Assembly (NCBI RefSeq): GCF_017104565.1 | Contig: NZ_JAAGPD010000009.1 | Location: 62,001-126,000, forward strand | DNA from: Paraburkholderia sp. Tr-20389 | GTDB lineage: Bacteria > Pseudomonadota > Gammaproteobacteria > Burkholderiales > Burkholderiaceae | Direction of reading: 5' to 3' | Length of the DNA stretch: 64,000 nt | Shown: positions 55,946 to 64,000 of the stretch, one piece after another | Position numbering within the stretch: position 1 is the first letter of the stretch | How the letters are laid out: each line of letters opens with the position of its first letter | The notes under the pieces: model-generated | Database searches by the model: none | Seen by the model: only the letters and a program-made list of their open reading frames with translations | What the model was told of the DNA's origin: nothing | Position numbers and translations under genes: made by a program

Positions 55946-56794
55946 TCAGTTCACATCGGCGCGGCAGCCTTCGCATTCCACTTGCGTGACGGTGCGTTCG
56001 GCGGGCGACTGGGCCAGCCGGACGGCCGACAACTGTTCGCCCCACACGCAGCCCGAATCGAGACCGATCAGGTTGTCGCGGACCATCAGGCCGAGTGCGG
56101 CCCAGTGTCCGAAGACAACCGTGATGTCGTCGGTCTTGCGGTCCGGCACATCGAACCACGGCATGAAGCCCGCGGGCGCCGACCCGACACCGCCGCTCGA
56201 CGAGAAGTCCATCACGCCGTCGGCATTGCAGAAGCGCATGCGGGTGAGCGCCGTGCACGTGAGGCGCAGCCGGTCGATGCCCTTGAGGCCCGGCTTCCAG
56301 CGGTTCGGCTCGTTGCCGTACAGGCCGGCGAGCGTTTCCTTCCAGCCCGGCGCGCGCAACGCACGTTGCAGTTCGTCGGCGAGTTCCAGCGTCAGGGCGA
56401 CATCCCATTGCGGCAGCACGCCCGCATGCACGAGCAGCATGCCGTTCTCGTAGTGAACGAGCGGCCGGTGACGAATCCAGTGCAGCAGATCGTCTGCGTC
56501 GGGCGCGGCGAGGATTTCTTCGATCGTGTCGCCTTTCTTCGACTTTCTGATTCCCGCCGACACCGACAGCAGATGCAAATCGTGATTGCCCAGCACGGGC
56601 ACCGCGCGGTCGCCTAGCGCGATGATGTCGCGCAGCGTCGCGAGCGACTCGCCGCCGCGGTTGATCAGGTCGCCCGCGAACCAGAGTCGCGCGTCGGCGG
56701 GCGGTGCGGCCTTCGCGAGCAATTGCTGGAATTGGGTACGGCAGCCCTGCAGATCGCCGAAAGCGAGGGGAGCGGAAGCGGTGGAAGCGGTCAT
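55946..56794 (-). CDS. apaH: Symmetrical bis(5'-nucleosyl)-tetraphosphatase
   Basis: A 282-aa metallophosphatase that splits Ap4A into two ADP. Motifs: [15 protein letters not shown] (GDxxG), [20 protein letters not shown] (GDxxxRG) and [10 protein letters not shown] (GNHD). The late His motifs are [10 protein letters not shown] and [10 protein letters not shown], with [16 protein letters not shown] near the end. The ATG at 56794 is used, while the frame is open to 56941. It is convergent with the plsC-like gene, only 14 bp apart. Confidence 0.94.
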   Translation of the reverse strand: MTASTASAPLAFGDLQGCRTQFQQLLAKAAPPADARLWFAGDLINRGGESLATLRDIIALGDRAVPVLGNHDLHLLSVSAGIRKSKKGDTIEEILAAPDADDLLHWIRHRPLVHYENGMLLVHAGVLPQWDVALTLELADELQRALRAPGWKETLAGLYGNEPNRWKPGLKGIDRLRLTCTALTRMRFCNADGVMDFSSSGGVGSAPAGFMPWFDVPDRKTDDITVVFGHWAALGLMVRDNLIGLDSGCVWGEQLSAVRLAQSPAERTVTQVECEGCRADVN

Positions 56795-57161
56795 CGGCAA
56801 GAAGTGGTGGTCCGAAGGGGGACAGTCGCGAGCGGTTTTCGCGCTGTCACGATGCGCCCGGCATTGAATTCGACGCGCTGGCAGCTGAGCTGCATTGCAC
56901 AACGCGACATGATAGCGCGCGTGCCCAGCGGTGTCCGGCAACGAAAACGGGTCCGGACGGCGGCCACGCCGTCATTGCCGCGATCCCGACGCAAGCACGG
57001 AATTATTTTGATTTTTTTCGGATTTTTTGAGGATTTTCTGGCGGTCAAACTACGCTTCCACGCCCATTGGGAATGAACAGGGTCGATTCATTCGTCCGAC
57101 ATAATCGGCCGATGCGCGCTTAAGGTGCACCTGGCGCACTCAGATCGAGGGAGGAAGTGAT

Positions 57162-58064
57162 TTGCGGCATCCGTCTCAACCAGTCATCCATCGCGTTCTC
57201 ATCACGGGAGCGAACGGTTTCACTGGGGCCTACGTCCGCGAAGAACTCGCCGACGCGGGTTACGAGGTCATCGGTACGACGGCGGGCGAGCCGGCGGCCG
57301 GCGAGCGGACGCTCGACATTACTTCCCTGTCGGATTGCCGCCGTCTGATCGGCGAGCTGAAGCCGGCGTTCATCGTGCATCTTGCGGCGATCAGCTTCGT
57401 CGCGCATGACGATCCGTTGGAAATGTACAACGTCAACGTGATCGGCACGACGAATCTGCTGCAGGCCTGCGTCGACGTCGGACACGAGCCGCGCAAGATC
57501 CTGATTGCGAGCAGCGCGAACATCTACGGCAACGCGGAAGGCGTCGTCGACGAGAACACGCCCGCCGCGCCCGTCAACCACTACGCGGCGAGCAAGCTGG
57601 CGATGGAGCATCTGGTGCGGACCTGGTTCGACCGGCTGCCGATCGTTGTCACACGGCCCTTCAACTACACCGGACGAGGGCAATCCGAGCGTTTCCTGGT
57701 TCCCAAAATCGTTTCCCATTTCGTCCGTCGGCGGCCGTTTATCGAGCTGGGAAACCTCAATGTCGCACGCGATTTCTCGGACGTCCGGATGGTGTCGCAG
57801 GCCTATCGGGCGCTGCTGGAATCGCCCGTCGCCGGGGAGACGCTCAATGTGTGCAGCGGCAGCCCGCGCACCCTGACGGATATCATCGACATCGCGCGCG
57901 AGGCGTCCGGGCATGATCTCGAAATTCGCGTAAATCCCGCCTTCGTCCGTCAAAATGAGGTCAAGGTGCTGGTCGGATCGGCCAGGCGGCTCAATCGCGT
58001 CGTGCCCGACATGCCCGCCATCGACCTCGAAGACACCATCGGCTGGATGCTTTCCATCGCCTGA
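57162..58064 (+). CDS. NAD-dependent epimerase/dehydratase, GDP-4-keto-6-deoxy-D-mannose reductase-like (RMD)
   Basis: A 300-aa SDR-extended enzyme. The cofactor loop is VLITGANGFTGAYVREEL, and YxxxK is in VNHYAASKLAMEHL. The Ser and later motifs (IASSANIYGNAEGVVDE, RPFNYTGRGQSERFLVPKIVSHF) are close to RMD, which makes GDP-D-rhamnose. It starts at a TTG (57162) because GAGGGAGGAAG lies just upstream and no ATG exists near. It opens the polysaccharide cluster. A GDP-mannose 4,6-dehydratase (gmd) would be needed and is not seen in the window. The exact substrate is inferred. Confidence 0.82.
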   Translation: MRHPSQPVIHRVLITGANGFTGAYVREELADAGYEVIGTTAGEPAAGERTLDITSLSDCRRLIGELKPAFIVHLAAISFVAHDDPLEMYNVNVIGTTNLLQACVDVGHEPRKILIASSANIYGNAEGVVDENTPAAPVNHYAASKLAMEHLVRTWFDRLPIVVTRPFNYTGRGQSERFLVPKIVSHFVRRRPFIELGNLNVARDFSDVRMVSQAYRALLESPVAGETLNVCSGSPRTLTDIIDIAREASGHDLEIRVNPAFVRQNEVKVLVGSARRLNRVVPDMPAIDLEDTIGWMLSIA

Positions 58065-58093
58065 TTTTCAAACTGCATCAGTTTGTTAGTGCG

Positions 58094-58122
58094 CTGGTGT
58101 TTCTCTTCGACACCTTTATAAT
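58094..58122 (+). promoter_or_regulatory. Possible promoter upstream of rmlB
   Basis: A perfect -10 TATAAT at 58117-58122 with a weak -35 (CTGGTG, 17 bp upstream) lies 140 bp ahead of rmlB. The 198-bp interval 58065-58262 suggests rmlBACD has its own start. Confidence 0.45.
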
Positions 58123-58262
58123 GGCCGGTTACGTACCCACGTGCGCCCGTGTGACGCCCGGTCAGTTTTGCCGGCGGCATCGACAGTCAGGTAATAATTG
58201 CCAGACGGCTGCCGCCACGGCACCCGGTCCACTCGGCCAAGAAAATCTCAAGAAGGAATCCC

Positions 58263-59324
58263 ATGATCCTGGTAACGGGCGGTGCCGGCTTTATCGGCGC
58301 CAATTTCGTGCTTGAATGGTTGAACGCCTCGGACGAGCCGGTCCTGAATCTGGACAAGCTCACCTACGCCGGCAATCTGGGCACGTTGAAATCGCAACAG
58401 GACAACCCCCGTCACGTGTTCGTGCGCGCAGACATCTGCGATCGCGACGCGCTCGACAAACTCTTCGCCGAGCACAAGCCGCGTGCGGTGCTGCACTTCG
58501 CCGCCGAAAGCCACGTCGACCGCTCCATTCACGGACCGGCGGACTTCGTGCAGACCAACGTCGTCGGTACCTTCACGCTGCTCGAAGCAGCCCGATCGTA
58601 CTGGAACACGCTGAATGCCGCAGACAAGGCAGCCTTCCGCTTCCTGCACGTATCGACGGATGAAGTGTTCGGCTCGCTGTCGGCGACCGATCCGCAATTC
58701 TCCGAAACGACGCCTTACGCGCCGAACAGCCCGTATTCGGCGACCAAGGCAGGCTCCGACCATCTCGTGCGTGCGTATCACCACACGTATGGTCTGCCCG
58801 TGTTGACGACCAACTGCTCGAACAACTACGGCCCCTACCAGTTCCCCGAAAAGCTCATCCCGCTGATGATCGCGAACGCGCTCGCGGGCAAGCCGCTGCC
58901 CGTGTATGGCGACGGTCAGAACGTGCGCGACTGGCTGTACGTCGGCGACCATTGCAGCGCGATCCGCGAAGTGCTCTCGCGCGGCGTGCCGGGCGAGACG
59001 TACAACGTCGGCGGCTGGAACGAGAAGAAGAACCTCGAAGTCGTGCATACGCTGTGCGACCTGCTGGATCAGAAGCGTCCGAAGGTGCAGGGCTCGTATC
59101 GCGACCAGATCACGTATGTGACCGACCGTCCGGGCCACGACCGCCGTTATGCCATCGATGCGCGCAAGCTCGAGCGCGAGCTGGGCTGGCTGCCGGCGGA
59201 AACGTTCGAAACGGGCCTCGCGAAGACGGTGCAGTGGTATCTCGACAACCAGGAATGGGTCGACGAAGTCGCTTCGGGCGAGTACCGCAAGTGGGTCGAA
59301 ACGAACTACGCGCAACGCGCGTAA
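58263..59324 (+). CDS. rmlB: dTDP-glucose 4,6-dehydratase
   Basis: A 353-aa enzyme, second step of dTDP-L-rhamnose synthesis. It has the cofactor loop [19 protein letters not shown], the catalytic region [13 protein letters not shown], the YxxxK motif in [34 protein letters not shown] and [29 protein letters not shown] precedes the ATG. It is the first of the rmlBACD set. Confidence 0.97.
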   Translation: MILVTGGAGFIGANFVLEWLNASDEPVLNLDKLTYAGNLGTLKSQQDNPRHVFVRADICDRDALDKLFAEHKPRAVLHFAAESHVDRSIHGPADFVQTNVVGTFTLLEAARSYWNTLNAADKAAFRFLHVSTDEVFGSLSATDPQFSETTPYAPNSPYSATKAGSDHLVRAYHHTYGLPVLTTNCSNNYGPYQFPEKLIPLMIANALAGKPLPVYGDGQNVRDWLYVGDHCSAIREVLSRGVPGETYNVGGWNEKKNLEVVHTLCDLLDQKRPKVQGSYRDQITYVTDRPGHDRRYAIDARKLERELGWLPAETFETGLAKTVQWYLDNQEWVDEVASGEYRKWVETNYAQRA

Positions 59325-59334
59325 GGGCGGAACG

Positions 59335-60228
59335 ATGGCGCGCAAGGGCATTATTCTGGCGGGCGGCTCGGGCACCCGGCTGTATCCTATAACGCATGTC
59401 GTATCGAAGCAGCTGCTTCCCGTGTACGACAAGCCGATGATCTATTACCCGCTGTCGACGCTGATGATCTCGGGCATCCGCGACGTGCTGATCATCTCGA
59501 CGCCGCAAGATACGCCGCGCTTCGAAGCGATGCTCGGCGACGGCAGCCAGTGGGGGATGAACATCCAGTATGCGGTGCAGCCGTCGCCGGATGGCCTCGC
59601 GCAGGCGTTCATCATCGGCAAGGACTTCGTCGGCAACGATCCGTCGGCGCTGATTCTCGGCGACAACATTTTCTACGGTCACGATCTGGCGAAGCAGCTG
59701 GAACGCGCGAATGCGCGCACGGATGGCGCAACGGTTTTCGCCTATCACGTGCACGATCCCGAGCGCTATGGCGTGGTCGAGTTCGACAAGGACTTCCGCG
59801 CGCTGTCGATCGAAGAGAAGCCCGCTAAGCCGCGTTCGAACTACGCGGTGACGGGTCTGTACTTCTACGACAATCAAGTTTGCGATATTGCTGCCGATAT
59901 CAAGCCTTCAGCCCGTGGTGAGCTCGAAATCACGGACGTGAATTCGCGTTACCTTTCGCAGAAGACGCTCGATGTGGAAATCATGGGCCGCGGCTATGCC
60001 TGGCTCGATACGGGTACGCACGATTCGCTGATTGAAGCGGCGACGTTCATCGCGACGCTGCAGAAGCGGCAGGGTCTTGTGGTTGCGTGTCCGGAAGAGA
60101 TTGCGTACCGGCGTAAGTGGATCGGCGCCGAGCAATTGCTTGCGCTCGCCAAGCCGTTGTCGAAGAACGCATACGGGCAGTATCTGCAAAACCTTCTTAC
60201 GGACCAAGTCGCATGGCCATCAGCGTAA
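59335..60228 (+). CDS. rmlA: Glucose-1-phosphate thymidylyltransferase
   Basis: A 297-aa enzyme making dTDP-glucose. Signature motifs: [71 protein letters not shown] and [15 protein letters not shown]. The length is standard. It starts 10 bp after rmlB, and its last 16 bp overlap rmlC. Confidence 0.97.
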   Translation: MARKGIILAGGSGTRLYPITHVVSKQLLPVYDKPMIYYPLSTLMISGIRDVLIISTPQDTPRFEAMLGDGSQWGMNIQYAVQPSPDGLAQAFIIGKDFVGNDPSALILGDNIFYGHDLAKQLERANARTDGATVFAYHVHDPERYGVVEFDKDFRALSIEEKPAKPRSNYAVTGLYFYDNQVCDIAADIKPSARGELEITDVNSRYLSQKTLDVEIMGRGYAWLDTGTHDSLIEAATFIATLQKRQGLVVACPEEIAYRRKWIGAEQLLALAKPLSKNAYGQYLQNLLTDQVAWPSA

Positions 60229-60764
60229 CTGCAACGGCGCTTCCTGAAGTCAAGCTCATCGAGCCGAAGGTGTTCGGTGATGCGCGCGGTTTTTTCCTGG
60301 AAAGCTTCAACGCACGGGAATTTGCAGAGAAGGTCGAGGCGGGCGTCGAGTTCGTGCAGGACAACCATTCGCGTTCCGCGAAGGGTGTGCTGCGCGGGCT
60401 TCACTACCAGATCCAGCATTCGCAGGGAAAGCTCGTGCGGGTGGCGGAGGGCGAAGTGTTCGACGTCGCGGTGGACATACGCAAGAGTTCGCCGAATTTC
60501 GGCAAGTGGGCCGGCGTCGTGCTGTCGGGCGACAACCACCGGCAACTGTGGATTCCGCCCGGCTTCGCGCACGGTTTCGTCGTGCTGTCGGAGTCGGCGC
60601 AGTTCCTTTACAAGACAACTGACTACTGGTCGCCGGAGCACGAGCGCAGCATCGTCTGGAACGATCCCGAGATCGGCATCGAATGGCCGATCGATTTCGA
60701 GCCGGTGCTGGCCGCCAAAGACGCAGCCGGAAAGCGCCTGAGCGAAGCCGAATGCTTTGCGTGA
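60213..60764 (+). CDS. rmlC: dTDP-4-dehydrorhamnose 3,5-epimerase
   Basis: A 183-aa cupin-fold epimerase, third step. Motifs: [33 protein letters not shown] with the catalytic His, [20 protein letters not shown], and [22 protein letters not shown] with the catalytic Tyr in YKTTDYW. It overlaps rmlA by 16 bp, so translation is likely coupled. Confidence 0.97.
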   Translation: MAISVTATALPEVKLIEPKVFGDARGFFLESFNAREFAEKVEAGVEFVQDNHSRSAKGVLRGLHYQIQHSQGKLVRVAEGEVFDVAVDIRKSSPNFGKWAGVVLSGDNHRQLWIPPGFAHGFVVLSESAQFLYKTTDYWSPEHERSIVWNDPEIGIEWPIDFEPVLAAKDAAGKRLSEAECFA

Positions 60765-60771
60765 GGGTGAT

Positions 60772-61665
60772 ATGACGGCGTCTGCGCAACGGACCATCCT
60801 GCTGACGGGCGTCAACGGCCAGGTCGGATTCGAACTGGCTCGCAGCCTTCAGGGGCTCGGCACGATCGTCGCGCCGCGCCGCGGCGAACTCGATCTTTCC
60901 GACCTGGAGCAGGTTCGCCGTGTCGTGCGGGAAGTAAAGCCCGCACTGATCGTGAACCCGGCCGCTTACACGGCCGTCGACAAGGCGGAAACGGATGTCG
61001 ACGCCGCGATGCGGATCAATGCCGAAGCGCCCGCCGTGCTCGCCGAAGAGGCGAAGCGCCTGGGCGCGGCACTCGTCCACTATTCGACGGACTACGTATT
61101 CGACGGCACGAAAGACGGTGCGTATGTCGAAGACGACGCCGTCAATCCCATCAATGTCTACGGGCGCAGCAAGCTGGAAGGCGAGCAGGCGATTGCCGCC
61201 GTCGGCGGCGCGCATCTGATCTTTCGCACCAGCTGGGTGTACGGCACGCGCGGCAAGAACTTTCTGCTGACCATGTTGCGCCTTGGCGCGGATCGTGAGG
61301 AGTTGAGTGTCGTCGCGAATCAGTTCGGCGCGCCGACATGGTCGAACACGATTGCAACGTCGACCGCACACGTGCTGGCCCAGGCCACTGCCGCCGACGG
61401 CGAGCAATGGTGGCGCGAGCACTCGGGCGTCTACCATCTGACGTCCGGGGGCGTCACGTCGTGGCACGGCTTCGCCGAGGCGATCTTCGAGTTCTCGGAC
61501 CTGCAGAAAAAGCCGTCCGTGAAGCCCATTCCCGCCTCCGCCTACCCGACACCGGCAAGCCGGCCGACCAATTCGTCGATGTCGAACGACAAACTGGCTG
61601 CCGCATTCGGTGTGCGTGCCCCGGATTGGCGTGACGCGTTGCAGCTATGCATGGCGGCACCTTGA
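60772..61665 (+). CDS. rmlD: dTDP-4-dehydrorhamnose reductase
   Basis: A 297-aa reductase completing dTDP-L-rhamnose. Motifs: ILLTGVNGQVGFELAR, VNPAAYTAVDKAETDVDAAM, YSTDYVFDGTK, NVYGRSKLEGEQ (YxxxK) and FRTSWVYGTRGKNFLLTML. GAGGG lies before the ATG at 60772. Its end overlaps the following glycosyltransferase gene by 19 bp. Confidence 0.96.
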   Translation: MTASAQRTILLTGVNGQVGFELARSLQGLGTIVAPRRGELDLSDLEQVRRVVREVKPALIVNPAAYTAVDKAETDVDAAMRINAEAPAVLAEEAKRLGAALVHYSTDYVFDGTKDGAYVEDDAVNPINVYGRSKLEGEQAIAAVGGAHLIFRTSWVYGTRGKNFLLTMLRLGADREELSVVANQFGAPTWSNTIATSTAHVLAQATAADGEQWWREHSGVYHLTSGGVTSWHGFAEAIFEFSDLQKKPSVKPIPASAYPTPASRPTNSSMSNDKLAAAFGVRAPDWRDALQLCMAAP

Positions 61666-62558
61666 CGCAGAAGTCGGCTGCGCCCCGTGCCGGTGCGGTG
61701 GTCGTTTTTTTCAATCCGGACGCAGCGTGTATCGAACGAGCCAACCGGCTCGCGTCGACGATGCATTGCGTCGTGGTCGACAACACCCCTGCCATTCGCC
61801 CGGCTGCCAGCCTCGGCTTGTCGGAAGCTGTCGAGTATCTGCCGAACGGCGAGAACGTCGGCATTGCGACCGCGCTCAATCAGGGCATCGAGGCGCTCCG
61901 GCGCAACGGCGTCGAGATGGCGCTGCTGTTCGACCAGGACAGCGATCCGCCCGCCGCGCTCCTGACGGACCTTCCCGCCGAAGTCGCACGCTCGAACGAG
62001 GCGGGGGAACGGGTCGCGCTCGTCGGCCCCGCGTATGATGATCCGCGTCTTGGCGGCGTCGCGCCGTTCGTGAGGTTCCGTCACTGGAAACTCGAACGGC
62101 TGGTGCCCGAGGGCAACGAGCCCATCGATGTCGACTTTCTGATTACCTCCGGTTCCTGCATTAACCTGCGCTACTGGTCCGAGGTGGGCCCGATGGACGA
62201 CGCGCTTTTTATCGATTTCGTCGATCTGGAGTGGTGTGTGCGGGCGAAGCAGAAGGGCTACCGTATTCTGGGGCTGCCGTGGATACGGATGAGCCACGAA
62301 CTCGGCGCCGAACCCGTGCGGATTTTTGGCCGCCCGTACCCGATGCACGGGCCGTTGCGCCATTATTATCAGTTCCGCAACGTCATCGCTCTGCTCAAGC
62401 GCTCGTACATGCCGTGGAGCTGGAAAACCACGGAGCTGGTCAAGCTTCCCGTCCGGCTCGTGGTCTATTCGTTCTTCCCTGACCAGCGTTCGCAGCACAT
62501 CATGATGGCCTTGCGGGGCCTGAGAGACGGCTGGGCTGGCCGGCTGGGGCGCCACTGA
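61647..62558 (+). CDS. Family 2 glycosyltransferase, rhamnosyltransferase-like
   Basis: A 303-aa GT-A fold transferase of the RfbF-like group. Motifs: AVVVFFNPD at the start, VVDNTP, NGENVGIATALNQGIEAL, the metal-binding-like LLFDQDSDPP, then DVDFLITSGSCINLR, and DALFIDFVDLEWCVRAKQKGYRI. The C-terminus has hydrophobic stretches. It starts inside the end of rmlD (19-bp overlap) at an ATG without a visible binding site; a TTG at 61662 is an alternative. A role in adding rhamnose to an O-antigen is inferred from the neighbours. Confidence 0.85.
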   Translation: MHGGTLTQKSAAPRAGAVVVFFNPDAACIERANRLASTMHCVVVDNTPAIRPAASLGLSEAVEYLPNGENVGIATALNQGIEALRRNGVEMALLFDQDSDPPAALLTDLPAEVARSNEAGERVALVGPAYDDPRLGGVAPFVRFRHWKLERLVPEGNEPIDVDFLITSGSCINLRYWSEVGPMDDALFIDFVDLEWCVRAKQKGYRILGLPWIRMSHELGAEPVRIFGRPYPMHGPLRHYYQFRNVIALLKRSYMPWSWKTTELVKLPVRLVVYSFFPDQRSQHIMMALRGLRDGWAGRLGRH

Positions 62559-62716
62559 GGCGACGGAGCCCGGCCATTCGATTGCGACGTGGCCCGCGAG
62601 CGGCGGGCTGCGCGACTTTATGACTACGCGAGTGTGAGTGTAATTGGGCGGCGCAGGCAGAGCGGCCGCGTTGCCCGCGATCACGGATTGAAGGAGCTTA
62701 TTTTGGAGTGTTACGC

Positions 62717-63574
62717 ATGAACGTGCCGACGACCCGGGCGATCGACCCGCACGCGGCGACGCCTTGCGGCCCTGTTTCCCTGGTGTCGGGGCTGTGGCGC
62801 AACCGCCAGCTTATCGCGCAGATGACGCGCCGCGAGGTGCTCGGCCGCTATAAAGGTTCCGCGATGGGACTCGCATGGTCATTTGTCCAGCCGCTGTTCA
62901 TGCTGACCGTCTACACCTTCGTGTTTTCCGAAGTGTTCAAGGCGCGTTGGGGCGGTGCGGGCGCCGTGCAGAGCAAGACCGAGTTCGCCGTGCTGCTGTT
63001 CGTCGGGCTGATCGTGCTGAATCTGTTTTCGGAAGTGATCAACCGCTCGCCCACGCTGGTGATCGCGAACGTCAACTTCGTGAAGAAAGTGGTGTTTCCG
63101 ATCGAAGTGCTGCCGGTCTCCACGATGGGCGCGGCGCTCTTCCACAGTCTGGTCAGTGTCGCGGTGCTGTTGTGCGCGATCCTCATTTTCAACGGCAGCC
63201 TGCCCTGGACGGTCGTGTTCTTCCCGCTCGTGCTGCTGCCGCTCGTCATCGTCACGCTGGGCCTCGCGTGGATGCTCGCTTCGCTCGGCGTGTTCCTGCG
63301 CGACGTGGGGCAGACCATCTCGCTGCTGACTACCGTCCTGATGTTTCTTTCGCCCGTGTTCTATCCTGTTGACGCGGTGCCGCCGCGCTTTCGGCCGTTC
63401 ATCATGGCCAACCCGCTCACGTTTGTGATCGAGCAGGCGCGCGACGTGCTGGTTTGGGGAAAGCTGCCCAACTGGCTGGGGCTTGCCCTCTACCTGATCG
63501 CGGCGTGTCTCGTCGCGTGGGCCGGCTATGCGTGGTTCCAGAAGACAAGAAAGGGGTTCGCCGATGTCCTCTGA
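62717..63574 (+). CDS. Polysaccharide ABC exporter permease (Wzm type)
   Basis: A 285-aa ABC-2-type permease with six predicted helices that would export an undecaprenyl-linked polysaccharide. Motifs: [28 protein letters not shown] near the N-terminus, [54 protein letters not shown] and [21 protein letters not shown] lies about 9 nt before the ATG at 62717. Its stop overlaps the ATPase start by 11 bp. The preceding 158-bp interval has no gene. Confidence 0.93.
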   Translation: MNVPTTRAIDPHAATPCGPVSLVSGLWRNRQLIAQMTRREVLGRYKGSAMGLAWSFVQPLFMLTVYTFVFSEVFKARWGGAGAVQSKTEFAVLLFVGLIVLNLFSEVINRSPTLVIANVNFVKKVVFPIEVLPVSTMGAALFHSLVSVAVLLCAILIFNGSLPWTVVFFPLVLLPLVIVTLGLAWMLASLGVFLRDVGQTISLLTTVLMFLSPVFYPVDAVPPRFRPFIMANPLTFVIEQARDVLVWGKLPNWLGLALYLIAACLVAWAGYAWFQKTRKGFADVL

Positions 63575-64000
63575 CGATATCGCTATCGGCGTACACCAGC
63601 TCGCCAAACGCTACCAGATCTACGAAACGCCGCGCGACCGCCTGAAGCAGTTCGTGCTGCCGCGCATCCAGCGGCTCGCCGGCGGGCAGCCGAAGCACTA
63701 TTTCAGCGAGTTCTGGGCGCTCAACGACGTGTCCTTCGAGGTGAAGAAGGGCGAGACGGTCGGCATCATCGGCCGCAACGGCAGTGGCAAGTCCACCCTG
63801 TTGCAGATGATCTGCGGCACCTTGAGCCCGACGCAGGGTCATGTCGAGGTGAATGGCCGTGTCGCCGCGCTGCTCGAACTGGGCGCGGGTTTCAACCCGG
63901 AGTTCACGGGTCGCGAGAACATCTTCATGAACGGCACGCTGCTTGGTCTCAGCAAGCAGGAGATCGAGGCGCGCTACGACGACATCGTCGCGTTCGCCGA
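63564..64000 (+). CDS. Polysaccharide ABC exporter ATPase (Wzt type), partial at right edge
   Basis: The first 145 codons are in the window. It starts [20 protein letters not shown]. It has [19 protein letters not shown] and Walker [13 protein letters not shown], followed by the O-antigen-exporter hallmarks [20 protein letters not shown] and [11 protein letters not shown]. The signature and Walker B lie past the edge, and whether it carries a Wzt C-terminal carbohydrate-binding domain cannot be seen. It overlaps the permease gene by 11 bp. Confidence 0.93.
   Translation, partial: MSSDDIAIGVHQLAKRYQIYETPRDRLKQFVLPRIQRLAGGQPKHYFSEFWALNDVSFEVKKGETVGIIGRNGSGKSTLLQMICGTLSPTQGHVEVNGRVAALLELGAGFNPEFTGRENIFMNGTLLGLSKQEIEARYDDIVAFA

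Overview
The window reads as chromosomal DNA of a high-GC betaproteobacterium of the Burkholderiales, most likely Paraburkholderia, Caballeronia or Burkholderia. The basis is codon usage with GC-rich third positions, the gene order thiD / rubredoxin / yqgE-ruvX-pyrR-pyrB-pyrC'-plsC / apaH / rhamnose cluster, an RND efflux operon with a NodT-type outer-membrane lipoprotein, and a xylose-isomerase-type xyl locus. I see no insertion sequences, prophage, CRISPR array, rRNA or tRNA. Genus assignment is inference; no database was searched.

Layout: (1) 1-3.4 kb, an RND efflux operon on the minus strand (outer-membrane factor, adaptor, permease running off the left edge). (2) 3.7-5.3 kb, a ferritin-like protein, an exported Pro/Val/Ala-rich protein and an exported EF-hand protein. 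(3) 5.4-7.5 kb, an OmpR/EnvZ-type two-component pair. (4) 7.6-14.9 kb, glucan and glucose metabolism: GH133-type debranching enzyme, GH63-type glucosidase, glucose-6-phosphate dehydrogenase and a polyphosphate-glucokinase-like ROK kinase, which together could feed glucose into the pentose-phosphate/Entner-Doudoroff routes. (5) 15-17.4 kb, PEBP-like protein, aldo/keto reductase, lipocalin. (6) 17.6-21.5 kb, a signalling group: LOV-domain hybrid histidine kinase, GAF-GGDEF protein and a MerR-type regulator. (7) 21.7-29.4 kb, a LacI regulator and an ABC-transporter/GH42 beta-galactosidase operon with a perfect 16-bp palindrome as probable operator. (8) 29.4-33.6 kb, a small exported protein, TetR/SDR divergent pair, PepSY-type membrane protein and aldose 1-epimerase. 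(9) 33.6-40.7 kb, the xylose locus xylR / xylA-xylF-xylG-xylH with two near-identical candidate XylR operators.

(10) 40.57-43.2 kb is the most interesting part. A sigma-54-type promoter is followed at about +1 by an RNA leader with two hairpins carrying the same AACGGC hexaloop. The second hairpin overlaps the left arm of a strong terminator with a nine-T tract. Downstream lie a soluble PilJ-type-domain protein with a P-box-like motif and an MCP-like tip, and a NarK/NasA-type nitrate transporter. This has the layout of an ANTAR-controlled antitermination leader for nitrate assimilation. No ANTAR protein is encoded in the window.

(11) 43.4-46.7 kb, a methyltransferase and groES-groEL under a CIRCE operator. 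(12) 46.7-50.8 kb, cysC-like kinase, thiD, rubredoxin and an orphan protein that may be a relict of a ChpA/PilL-type chemotaxis protein. (13) 51-56.8 kb, yqgE, ruvX, pyrR, pyrB, a dihydroorotase homologue lacking key metal ligands, an acyltransferase and apaH. (14) 57.1-64 kb, the start of a surface-polysaccharide (O-antigen-like) cluster: rmd-like reductase, rmlBACD, a glycosyltransferase and a Wzm/Wzt-type ABC exporter that runs off the right edge.
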